Positions 56,610 through 64,000 of a DNA stretch of 64,000 nt are shown in pieces. Origin of the DNA: Diphasiastrum complanatum (lineage: Eukaryota; Streptophyta; Lycopodiopsida; Lycopodiales; Lycopodiaceae); the NCBI GenBank assembly GCA_029204225.1, contig MU831829.1:1-64000 (forward strand), in the 5' to 3' direction. Under the pieces are notes generated by a model. It was given only the letters and a program-made list of their open reading frames with translations, was not told the origin of the DNA and searched no databases. Made by a program: the position numbers and the translations under genes. Every line of letters starts with the position of its first letter. Position 1 is the stretch's first letter.

Positions 56610-57418
56610 TCATAGTAGCCTCTGGTCAAGATTTTGTAGCCAACTGGATGTCTTTGACTCATCAAATCTGACGTCTCTGATAGTCTTGATTTGTCTGCTA
56701 TCGAACATGAAGATCATGTCGTATAATAAATGAACATCATATCCTACAAGGATTTTCTGCTCCATTTTTTCATCCAGTTATTTTCTCTTGTGATCTGGAA
56801 TGTGAGCATATGCAACGCATCCAAAAATGCGCACATGTGTCAGACTTGGTTTGTTGCCCAACCAAACCTCGTGTGGCGTGGTATGTGCAACCCGGGATCT
56901 ACCTATCCTGTTCTGCAGGTAGTTGGTTGTAGCTACTGCTTCAACCCATAAAAGCTTTGATGCCTTTGAATAGGCCATCATGGATCTTGCAGCTTTCATG
57001 AGAGTCCGATTTCTCCTCTCTACCACACCATTGTATTGTGGTGTGTAGGCTATGGTCTTCAAGTGAAGTATGCCTCTGCTGGTGCAAAACTCTACAAAGC
57101 GTTTGGAGACGTATTCTCCCCCTTTGTCTATTCTCAACTGCTTCACCTTCTTGTCAGTCCATTTCTCAGCCCAATTCACGAACTCTGTGAATTTGTCCAG
57201 GGCCTCTGACTTGTTGTGGATAAAGTAAATGTCTACAAACTTGCTGAAGTCGTTAATGAAAGTCATGTAGTACTTTGAACCTCCCAGGGAGACCACATTA
57301 AATAGTCCACAGATGTCAGAGTGTACCAATTTCAAGAGTTCTTTCGTTCTAAAAGTGTCCTTGGTGAATGGTATATGTGACATCTTGCCTTTGTTACAAG
57401 CATCGTAGGACTTCAAGT
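56610..57418 (-). pseudogene. Copia integrase of a second element
   Basis: A long minus-strand frame gives YDACNKGKMSHIPF (zinc-binding end), LKLVHSDICGLFNVVSLGG with the first Asp, RIDKGGEYVSKRF with the second (Asp-Lys where Asp-Asn is usual), and NGVVERRNRTLMKAARSMM with the Glu. KLLWVEAVATTNYLQNR, HVRIFGCVAYAHIP and, after a stop, RDVRFDES follow. The sequence differs from the integrase tail at 55797-56460, so two elements are joined near 56600. Upstream of YDAC the frame runs into repeat X, with gag and protease missing. Confidence 0.92.
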
Positions 57419-57419
57419 T

Positions 57420-58045
57420 TAACAAGTAGAAAGGAGAAAGTCCTCCAAATCCAAGGTAGAGCCTCCAAATGTCCTCCAAGAAACCTGCAGGCTCCAAGAT
57501 GCTTCTCCAACTCCAAGCTAGGATGCCTCCACCAGCAAGTAAGGATCTGCAAGACTCCAAGGATATCTCCTCCAATTATGTCCTTACTTTTAAATACAAA
57601 GAAAGATAACAAGCTGGCCTCAAGTATTCACCACCCAACCATAGCTAGATCCAACCTCCAAGCAAGACCTACCTAGCAACCCCTTGCTAACCATAAATGA
57701 ATCACAAGCATATCACACCAATCCATAGCTTACTCAAGATCCAAACCCTACTTATGTCCCATACCATAAGCAAGATCCAAACCCTTAGCATACTACACAC
57801 AAGAATTACTCTACACACTAGTAGCCACACTAGAGCATAAGCAAGGTAAGCAAACGAGATCTCTCTCTCTTCCAATGGGCGCCCTACTCCTCTTATATAG
57901 ATGGCATTTAGTTTCCTCCAATACACTATGGAGTTCCATGCAATGAGAAAGAGAGAGTCCTAGAGGAGTTCAAGAGCCTCTATAGGCTTATTGAAGTTCA
58001 TCAGACATCTTCCATAACTTATGACTCTTTAATTACTATTCTTGT
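57420..58045 (-). repeat. LTR-like repeat X, copy 2, joined to copia gag
   Basis: Reverse-complement homologue of 5620-6239. On the minus strand it has TATATAAG near 57893-57900 and the shared landmark TATGGTATGGGACATAAG near 57770. The right edge passes into copia gag on the plus strand (SSITYDSLITILVEK near 58000-58045), the same junction as in copy 1. Confidence 0.6.
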
Positions 58046-58725
58046 GGAGAAAATCTTCCAACCTATGAAGAGTTAGGTGGATTGCTTTTGCAGGAAGAAC
58101 AACGTCAAGAGAACTTGAGTCATCGCAACAAGAGATTTGATCAAGCTCTTGCAGTCAGGGGACGTGGTGGTAGATTTGGTCGTGGAAGACACCAATCAAG
58201 AGGTGGACACTCAAATTGTGGATCATTCCAACAATTTCAAGAACAATCCAATGATGGCCTAAATCGAGGCAATTGGAATCAAGGCCGAGGTCAAGGACGT
58301 GGCTATTCCAGACAAAATAAACTTGGAAATTGTAGGTATTGCAACAAACCTGGCCACTGGGAGCGTGAATGCTTCAAAAAACAGAAGGAGATGGAACAAA
58401 GAAAAGACAAAGGGCAAGTGGAAAATTATGCTGATCAACATCAATTTGATGATTATTATTATGAAAACAATTATACTGATCAACATCAATACGATGATGA
58501 TCAATATGAAGATGATACATGTGAGAGCTCAAAATTGTTCATTACAGCATTAATGACAAGTGATGAAACCAAGGATACCTGGTACATTGATAGTGGTGCA
58601 TCCAAGCACATGACTTCAAGGAAAGAGTGGTTTTCAGAACTCAAGGAGACTCACAATGGTGATGAAGTTGGACAAGCCGATGACAAATTGCTATCTTTAA
58701 AGGAGTTGGAGTGGTACCATTGAAG
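57990..58725 (+). pseudogene. Copia gag (C-terminal half) and protease
   Basis: Gag sequence emerges from repeat X: TYDSLITILVEK, then PTYEELGGLLLQEEQR (58055-58100), an Arg/Gly-rich RNA-binding stretch (RGRGGRFGRGRH) and the zinc knuckle CRYCNKPGHWEREC (58331-58372). An acidic Tyr/Asp/Asn-rich spacer follows with an internal repeat (about 58430-58520). The protease active site is TWYIDSGASKHM (DSG at 58589-58597). The N-terminal half of Gag is missing, replaced by repeat X. A frameshift near 58680-58710 separates this from the integrase frame. Confidence 0.92.
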
Positions 58726-60618
58726 TTAGCCAGTGAGAAGATAAAGCGGATAAGCAATGTGCAATATGTACCTGGCTTAGCTAACAATCTACTATTTGTT
58801 GGGACGATGGCTGATCAACAACTCAAGGTTGAGTTTGACAACGACAAATGTCTTGTCAAAGACATCAAGAATCACTACAAAGTGATTGCTATAGGAGCTA
58901 GAGTCAACGGGAATCGGCTCTACAAATTGAATGCGAGATTTTTTGCTCAAGCTATGGTAAGCACGGTTGATAGTCGAAGTGATCTTTGGCATCAACGATT
59001 CGGTCATATTAGTGCTCAAAGTTTACAGATTCTAAAAAGAGGTAATCTAGTTATAGGATTGCCTGATATTTCTTTTGAAGGAAAAATTTGTGAAGGTTGC
59101 ATTCTGGGAAAACAACACAGAGAGAGGTTTCCCAAAAGTGGAGCAAGGAGAGCCAGTGGCATCCTAGATCTTGTCCACGGTGATCTATGTGGACCTATGC
59201 AGACTAGATCTCTTAGTGGCTACTATTACTTTATCACCTTCATTGATGGTTATAGCATATGCATTTGGATTTATTTCATAAGCAAGAAATCAGATGCTTT
59301 TGCTAAGTTCAAGGAATTCAAGGCATTAGTTGAAAAGCAAACAAGATGTTGCATCAAAACTTTGAGATCTGATGGAGGTGGTGAGTATTCTTCAGTAGAA
59401 TTCATTGATTTATGCAAAGATCAAGGGATCAAGAGGCAAACTACAACACCTTATTCACCACAACAAAATGGAGTTGCAGAATGAAAGAACAGATCTATTG
59501 TTGAGATGGCCAAGGTGATGTCCAAAAGCAAGCGTCTTCCAAACACCTTTTGGGGGGCAGAAGCTTGTAGCACAACTACGCACATCCTGAATCGGTGTCC
59601 TACAAAATCTATGGAAGGTAAGACACCTCATGAAGCTGTTACTAGAAAGAAACCTAATATTTCTCATTTGAGAGTATTTGGTTGTGATGCTTATGCTCAT
59701 ATTCCTGATGAGAAACGAAGGGAATTGGATGCAAAAGCTATCAAGTGTATTTTCCTTGGATATGATGAGAAGGCCAAGGCATACATAATGTATGACACAA
59801 ATGCACAGAAGCTTGTAATTTCTAGAGATGCTACGTTTGACGAGATGGGCCAAGGTGAACAATCTGAAGTAATCACTGAACCTTTTGATGAGGGAGCGAA
59901 AGTACAGGTCAAGAAGGAAGTGGATTTTGATATAGAAAATCCATTGGACAAAGGCAAACCTGATGCTAAAATTTTCAAGAGAGTACCTAAATGGTACTTA
60001 TCAGTCACAGATGGTGCAAAGAAGAGAGATACTCCCGAATCTAGTGAGCAAGGAGAGCTTAGAAGATCAAGTAGAAATCAAAAACCTCCTGCAAGATTAG
60101 AGATGAATCTAGCCCTAATGGAATCCATCTTTACGGCTCAAGAACCTAAACCTTTCAACAAAACAAAGGAAAACAAGGAGTGGCGTGCAGCTATGGAAAC
60201 AGAAATGGAGGCTATATCAAAGAACAAAACATGGGACTTGGTTGAGCTACCTGATGGTAAGACGCCTATCACATATAAGTGGATCTACAAGATGAAGTAT
60301 GGCGTAGATGGGCAACTCAACAAGTACAAGCCACGATTAGTTGCAAGAGGTTTTGAGCAGCAGGAAGGTATAGACTTTGAGGAGACCTTCGCACCTGTAG
60401 CCAAAATGGTAACTATTCGTTCTATCATTGCAATTTCTGCTTTCTATGGTTGGAAAATCCAGCAAATGGACGTCAAATCTGCTTTTCTTAATGGAGTATT
60501 GGATGAAGAGGTATATTTAGAGCAACCTCAAGGGTTTATTGAGCCAGGAAGAGATCATTTGTTCTGTAAACTCAACAAAGCCATATATGGATTGAAGCAA
60601 GCACCACGAGCATGGTAG
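58711..60618 (+). pseudogene. Copia integrase and N-terminal reverse transcriptase
   Basis: One frame with a single TGA at 59482-59484. Integrase: LWHQRFGHIS and CEGCILGKQHRERF (zinc domain), LVHGDLCGPMQ and TLRSDGGGEYSS (the two Asp), and QQNGVAE followed by the TGA where Arg is usual. After it KNRSIVEMAKVM, FWGAEACSTTTHILNRCPTK, LRVFGCDAYAHIP and ISRDATFDE complete integrase. The linker has RRSSRNQKPPARLEM. RT begins NKEWRAAMETEMEAISKNKT and continues KARGFEQQEGIDFEETFAP-type sequence, MDVKSAFLNGVLDEEVYLE and AIYGLKQAPRAW, then TAG at 60616. All catalytic residues of integrase are present. The TGA suggests a CGA to TGA change. Confidence 0.95.
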
Positions 60619-61670
60619 TCTTGCATTGATGAGCACTTCAAGTGAAGGGAATGGTAAAGAGTGATGTTGATCCTAATCTTTACATTCTAAGACAAGATTC
60701 AGATATAGTGCTCATTGTGTTGTACATGGATGATTTGATTATTACAAGAAGTAATGAGAGCTTAATTAATGAAATCAAACAAATCTTTCCAATGCTTTTG
60801 ACATGAGTGATCTAGGATTGATGCACTATTGTCTTGGCATTGAAGTATGGCAAAAAAAAAAGACATGGTCTTTCTTACACAAAGCATATATGCACGAGAT
60901 TTGCTTTATAAGTTCAATATGCAGGATTGTAAGCCCTTGAGTACACCTATGGATGTCAACATGAAGCTTACTGCAAATGATGAATCTGAGAAAGTGGATG
61001 CTTATTTGTATAGATAGCTGGTGGGTAGTTTGATTTATTTGACACACACATGACCTGATATTTCTTATGTTGTTGGTGTTGTTAGTCAATCTATGCAAGA
61101 TCCTAGTCAAGCACATTGGAAGTCTGCTAAACGTATTCTCAGATACATTCGAGAGACATTGAATTTTGATTTGAAGTATAATCAGCCTGAAGCGCCAATG
61201 TTGGTAGGTTCTACAGATGCCGATTCGGTAGGTAATATTGATGACAGAAGATCTACCAATGGTCATACATTCAGTTATGGTACAACTGCAATTGCATGGA
61301 GTAGCAAAAGGCAACCTACATTAGCTTTATCATCAACGGAAGCTGAATATCGAGCACTCAGCAATGCTACACAAGAAGTGGTATGGTTACAAAGATTGCT
61401 TGTGGATTTAGGTCAGCGACAGGTGGATGCTACTACTATATCTTGCGACAATCAAAGCTGCATTCACCTTGCCAAAAATCCAGTTTTACATGCTCGAACC
61501 AAGCACATCGAATTCGAGAGAAAATTCTTGATGGAGCCATTGATCTTGTTTTTTGTAAATCTGAAGATCAAATGGCATATATTTTTACTAAGTCATTAGG
61601 TAGATATAAATTTGAGAGGTTTCATACTCTATTAGGAATAGAAGAATGTAATTTTATCAATGAGGGAGAG
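60619..61670 (+). pseudogene. Copia reverse transcriptase C-terminus and RNase H
   Basis: Continuation of the same element with several frameshifts. RT: SDVDPNLYILRQDSDIV, LYMDDLIITRSNES (YMDD, near 60722), FDMSDLGLMHYCLGIEVW (an A-run near 60850 lies next to it) and MQDCKPLSTPMDVN. RNase H is in a clean frame 61093-61510: QAHWKSAKRILRYI, DRRSTNGHTFSYG, WSSKRQPTLALSSTEAEY, VVWLQRLLVDLG and CDNQSCIHLAKNP. A shift near 61510 leads to the tail MAYIFTKSLGRYKFERFH. It ends at TAG 61674-61676, overlapping the LTR start at 61671 by a few bases. Stops at 61015 and elsewhere make it inactive. Confidence 0.93.
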
Positions 61671-61890
61671 TGTTAGAAATCAATGATAAACTTCATTGTT
61701 ATTGTTTACGATGTACATTAATGTCGACAGTTGTTGCCAGCTGTAATTAGCCGTAGGCTAGTCTATTAGTCTATTCGTAGGTTTTCTCTCTCTATCAGGA
61801 TTCAGGGTTTATATGTATATTTTATATTCACTATGAAGTTAGTGTGATAGAGTGATATTGCGTGTTCTTCTTTCATCTCCCTACTTGGTG
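61671..61890 (+). repeat. Copia 3' LTR (right end approximate)
   Basis: Starts TGTTAGAAATCAATG after the purine-rich GAGGGAGAG (61662-61670). A TATA-like TTTATATGTATATTTTATA lies near 61807. No 5' LTR survives because repeat X replaced the element's left part, so the right end is estimated. Confidence 0.6.
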
Positions 61891-61895
61891 ATTGT

Positions 61896-62207
61896 TTATG
61901 GTGAATGCTTGATGTTGCATTTCTTATTGTTGACAGTTTTGGGAAGGGCCTCAATGCCTTTTAAGACAAGAAAAATCTCTGCTATGATATTGTCTTCCTC
62001 TATATTAGGAAGGACTTTTATTTCTTTTTGATCATATAAAATAAGATTTGCATCCTGAGCAACCTGAAAGGTCGTTAAGGCAAGAGCAGCTTTCTTTTGA
62101 GGGCCCTCGATCCCAGGTGCAACACTTACATCGTATTGGGCATAGGTTCTGATCAACTCTTGCCGAAATCTATATACATCATCAGGAGTATATGGCTCAA
62201 GAGTGAA
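61896..62207 (-). CDS. Last recognised exon of an unidentified multi-exon gene
   Basis: Begins after an acceptor (GTAATGACAG) at 62207 and runs to a stop at 61896. It reads FTLEPYTPDDVYRFRQELI, RTYAQYDVSVAPGIEG, QKKAALALTTFQVAQDANLI and IIAEIFLVLKGIEALP. It joins the preceding exon in phase 0 across a 96-bp intron (62208-62303, GTAATA...GACAG). The peptide looks like conserved protein sequence, but I cannot name the family. The stop is only a few bases from the estimated end of the copia 3' LTR, so the native 3' end may have been altered by that insertion. Confidence 0.55.
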   Translation of the reverse strand, partial: FTLEPYTPDDVYRFRQELIRTYAQYDVSVAPGIEGPQKKAALALTTFQVAQDANLILYDQKEIKVLPNIEEDNIIAEIFLVLKGIEALPKTVNNKKCNIKHSP

Positions 62208-62303
62208 CTGTCATTACAAAACATGAGAATCAGCAAATTGCAAACAATGATAGTAAAAAATATGAATCAGAATGAAAGGAACTACAAATGAATAGAATAT
62301 TAC

Positions 62304-62390
62304 CTTTTCAATATCTACATCCACTTGTAGATTATACCACTCAAAAAATAGCCTCGTATTGTACAATACGAACCATGCACAACTAAAAGC
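62304..62390 (-). CDS. Upstream exon of the same unidentified gene
   Basis: Reads DAFSCAWFVLYNTRLFFEWY then NLQVDVDIEK and ends at a donor GTAATA. An acceptor-like ACAAAAAAAG lies just upstream near 62391. The phase-0 join to the next exon supports a real gene. Its small size fits a plant internal exon. Confidence 0.5.
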
Positions 62391-62827
62391 GTCCTTTTTT
62401 TGTACACACTACATATATAGAACGAAAATTAGTAATATCATGATAGAAATTTTATTTATGCTATGACGATACACTTGAATTAAAAAAAAATACATGCATA
62501 TCAGAGATAAATTGAATATACCTTGAGAGATCTAATAATTATCTCTCCAATTGAAGTTGTTGTTGTCGTATTTCCTGAACGGCATCATGAAGTAGAGAAT
62601 CAAATTCTCTATGTGTATGCGGCAGCTGAGTTTAAGTTTACACATAGAAAATTTGATACTCCCTCCTTATTTATCTTTACAAAAAGAATGTTCAGGCTCC
62701 AATGCCAACTGCAACAACCAGAATACAAATATGGATAAATCCATATTTATGAAAATTTTTTTTACTTATTAAAGCAATGAAACATGCAACAATCCAGATT
62801 AAAGCAACAAAAACAAAAGAGCAATCC
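62391..62827 (-). other. Introns and a possible degraded exon
   Basis: Near 62530-62600 on the minus strand the sequence reads EFDSLLHDAVQEIRQQQLQL followed by an in-frame TAA, bounded by a donor (AG/GTATAT near 62520). It may be a broken exon of the right-edge gene. The rest is AT-rich intron-like DNA. Confidence 0.35.
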
Positions 62828-63093
62828 TTATTTATTTTCATATGGAATCAAATAAAATTTTGGCACATGACTGCATTCGATAAAATAGATAGCCTTCTCA
62901 AAATTGGCTTCTTTTGCCTTTATCACTCCCATGAAAAATGGACTAACAACAAAAACTATACCATGGGAATCGAAACTAATAATATTCTGCAAAAAAGAAA
63001 CTACGACTTCTACCATTACATCTAAAATTTTTGAGGTTTTATCTTTCAACTCGGCACAAAATTTGGGACCTAATCTAAAGCTTGTACGTGTAT
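62828..63093 (-). CDS. Probable exon of the unidentified right-edge gene
   Basis: Starts after a strong acceptor (TTTTTTTCTTCCAG) at 63093. It reads NTRTSFRLGPKFCAELKDKT then SKILDVMVE and remains open to 62828. The later part is AT-rich and may be intron read-through. The phase fits the donor GTAAGT at 63292 upstream (intron 63094-63292). Confidence 0.45.
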
Positions 63094-63292
63094 CTGGAAG
63101 AAAAAAATCAAAAAAGTTGTCGAGAAGATCAATTTTATTAGCTAGCTAGGCCTCATATTGATTATAATAGTCAGAATCAAAATAAATTTGGGCTGGATTG
63201 TATGGAATTCTAACAAAAAGATTATATACATGAGCGGAAACATAAGTGAAAACAATATTTACAGATTTCTCTGTTAGTAAGCTTTAACTTAC

Positions 63293-63600
63293 TTGAATGC
63301 ACAAATTCATCTTTTTCTATGACCTCCTCTGGATGATAGATCACATATATCCTTGTTTACCAGTCTTTTCCTCTTGTTGCTTCGGACCTTTCTCTTAAGC
63401 ACATCCATATCTTTAACAAGAGACAAATATGAAATACGAATGGATTGAAATGCAATTTTTATCTCATCATTACTAGTTGTATAATGATGCAAAGAAGATT
63501 TCAACCTTTGGATCTCCTCCTTGAGCATCTCATTTTCATCCAAACAAGTTTTCATCTTTGTAGATTTTTCTTCGCACTCCTTTGATATTTTCCTTGATTC
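63293..63600 (-). CDS. Coiled-coil exon of the unidentified right-edge gene
   Basis: Begins after the acceptor-like GGAACAG, in phase with the exon to its right. It reads ESRKISKECEEKSTKMKTCL, DENEMLKEEIQRLKSSLHHY and LVKDMDVLKRKVRSNKRKR, a charged heptad-like coiled coil with a basic tail. The frame then meets TGA near 63317, but the +1 frame continues YHPEEVIEKDEFVHS to the donor at 63292. So there is either a one-base shift (a mutation or sequencing error) or an unrecognised splice. The coiled coil suggests a dimerising protein; the function is not identified. Confidence 0.5.
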
Positions 63601-63716
63601 CTGTTCCAAATAATGTATTTTTTGCATTGAATGTGCATTCCCATAGAGCATCAAATCTCACAGTAACCCAAAAGGCCATTTTTACCATGACACATATAGA
63701 TTATTAACTGACTCAC

Positions 63717-63917
63717 CGAATGAAAATCTGGATGTTGCAATGAATATGGATCAATAGGATACAATGTTCCTGATGACCATAAATCTACATGCTTTAGCCT
63801 TTCCTCCCTGTATCGGACCATATCAGAAGCTGACAATTTGGGTTGCTTTAAATTTCTCGTCCTGAGCGGAGCATATCTTGGTGACAGATCCACATGAAGA
63901 TGATAAAGCTTTGTCAT
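63717..63917 (-). CDS. First visible exon of the unidentified right-edge gene
   Basis: A 67-codon frame from an ATG at 63917 to a strong donor GTGAGT at 63716. It reads TKLYHLHVDLSPRYAPLRT, QPKLSASDMVRYREERLKHV and DLWSSGTLYPIDPYSLQHPD. It joins the coiled-coil exon in phase 0 across a 116-bp intron (63601-63716). The ATG may not be the true start, as the gene could extend past the window. I do not recognise the family. Confidence 0.55.
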
Positions 63918-64000
63918 CAGTACAGTAGTACAGTAACAAATAACACAATGACAATAACAAAGCTAGATATGGCGCTAATATTGATCAAGCTTGGATCAAA
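63918..64000. other. Window edge, upstream of the right-edge gene
   Basis: Could hold an intron, 5' UTR or promoter of the minus-strand gene. Nothing is identifiable in 83 bases. Confidence 0.3.

Noticed and set aside
1..64000. tRNA, rRNA and snRNA genes
   Set aside because: I looked for tRNA A/B-box-like pairs and clear rRNA sequence by eye and saw none; the tRNA-like matches are retrotransposon primer sites. A tRNAscan-SE or Infernal run would be decisive.

Overview
This is a stretch of land-plant nuclear DNA: two recognisable intact host genes, one broken host-gene exon, part of a further intron-bearing gene at the right edge, and otherwise layered transposable elements. The plant assignment rests on a PEX7 and a MAPR/cytochrome-b5-like gene with plant-type sequences, a fragment of a plastid-type TADA adenosine deaminase, copia elements with an initiator-tRNA-Met primer site, non-chromodomain Ty3/gypsy elements with a tRNA-Asp-like primer site, and a CACTA (TNP2) transposase fragment. 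Low gene density, many old decayed fragments and deep nesting suit a large plant genome such as a gymnosperm or fern, but the sequence alone does not settle the lineage.

Layout. 0.3-1.3 kb: PEX7 on the minus strand, no introns. 2.4-9.1 kb: pieces of several copia elements, with LTRs starting near 7488 and 8439. 9-17 kb: mostly non-coding, with a (GA)n array inside a terminal-inverted-repeat structure, a second small inverted-repeat element and GC/GA microsatellites. 17.0-17.4 kb: a soluble MAPR heme/steroid-binding protein gene (minus) with a likely 81-bp 5' UTR intron. 18.7-20.3 kb: a gypsy integrase relic and a LINE reverse-transcriptase relic. 20.5-26 kb: leader/LTR-like DNA with minisatellites. 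26.5-27.1 kb: CACTA transposase relic. 27-29 kb: a gypsy LTR with a near-perfect tRNA-Asp primer site.

The centrepiece is 30151-44098: a complete 13.9-kb non-chromodomain Ty3/gypsy element with 1.1-kb LTRs, a perfect 5-bp target duplication (GCCTG), gag, protease, RT-RNase H and integrase. It also carries about 2.8 kb of decayed sense-strand coding sequence downstream of integrase (39959-42792) whose product I do not recognise, and three blocks of a 25-bp minisatellite in the 5' leader and 3' region. It inserted into the 3' LTR of a minus-strand copia element, splitting it (29165-30150 and 44104-45003).

Right of it lie a gypsy gag relic (45.0-45.7 kb), the TADA exon (46.0-46.2 kb), perfect or near-perfect hairpins (46.8-47.05 kb), a non-autonomous copia derivative with two LTRs (47.9-50.7 kb) plus a third LTR copy (52.0-52.5 kb), several copia fragments on both strands (52.5-57.4 kb), a repeat shared in inverted orientation with 5.6-6.2 kb, and a nearly full copia coding region (58.0-61.7 kb) whose 3' LTR ends close to the stop codon of an unidentified multi-exon minus-strand gene (61.9-63.9 kb). 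Apart from PEX7, MAPR and possibly the right-edge gene, every coding region shows stops or frameshifts and is probably non-functional.
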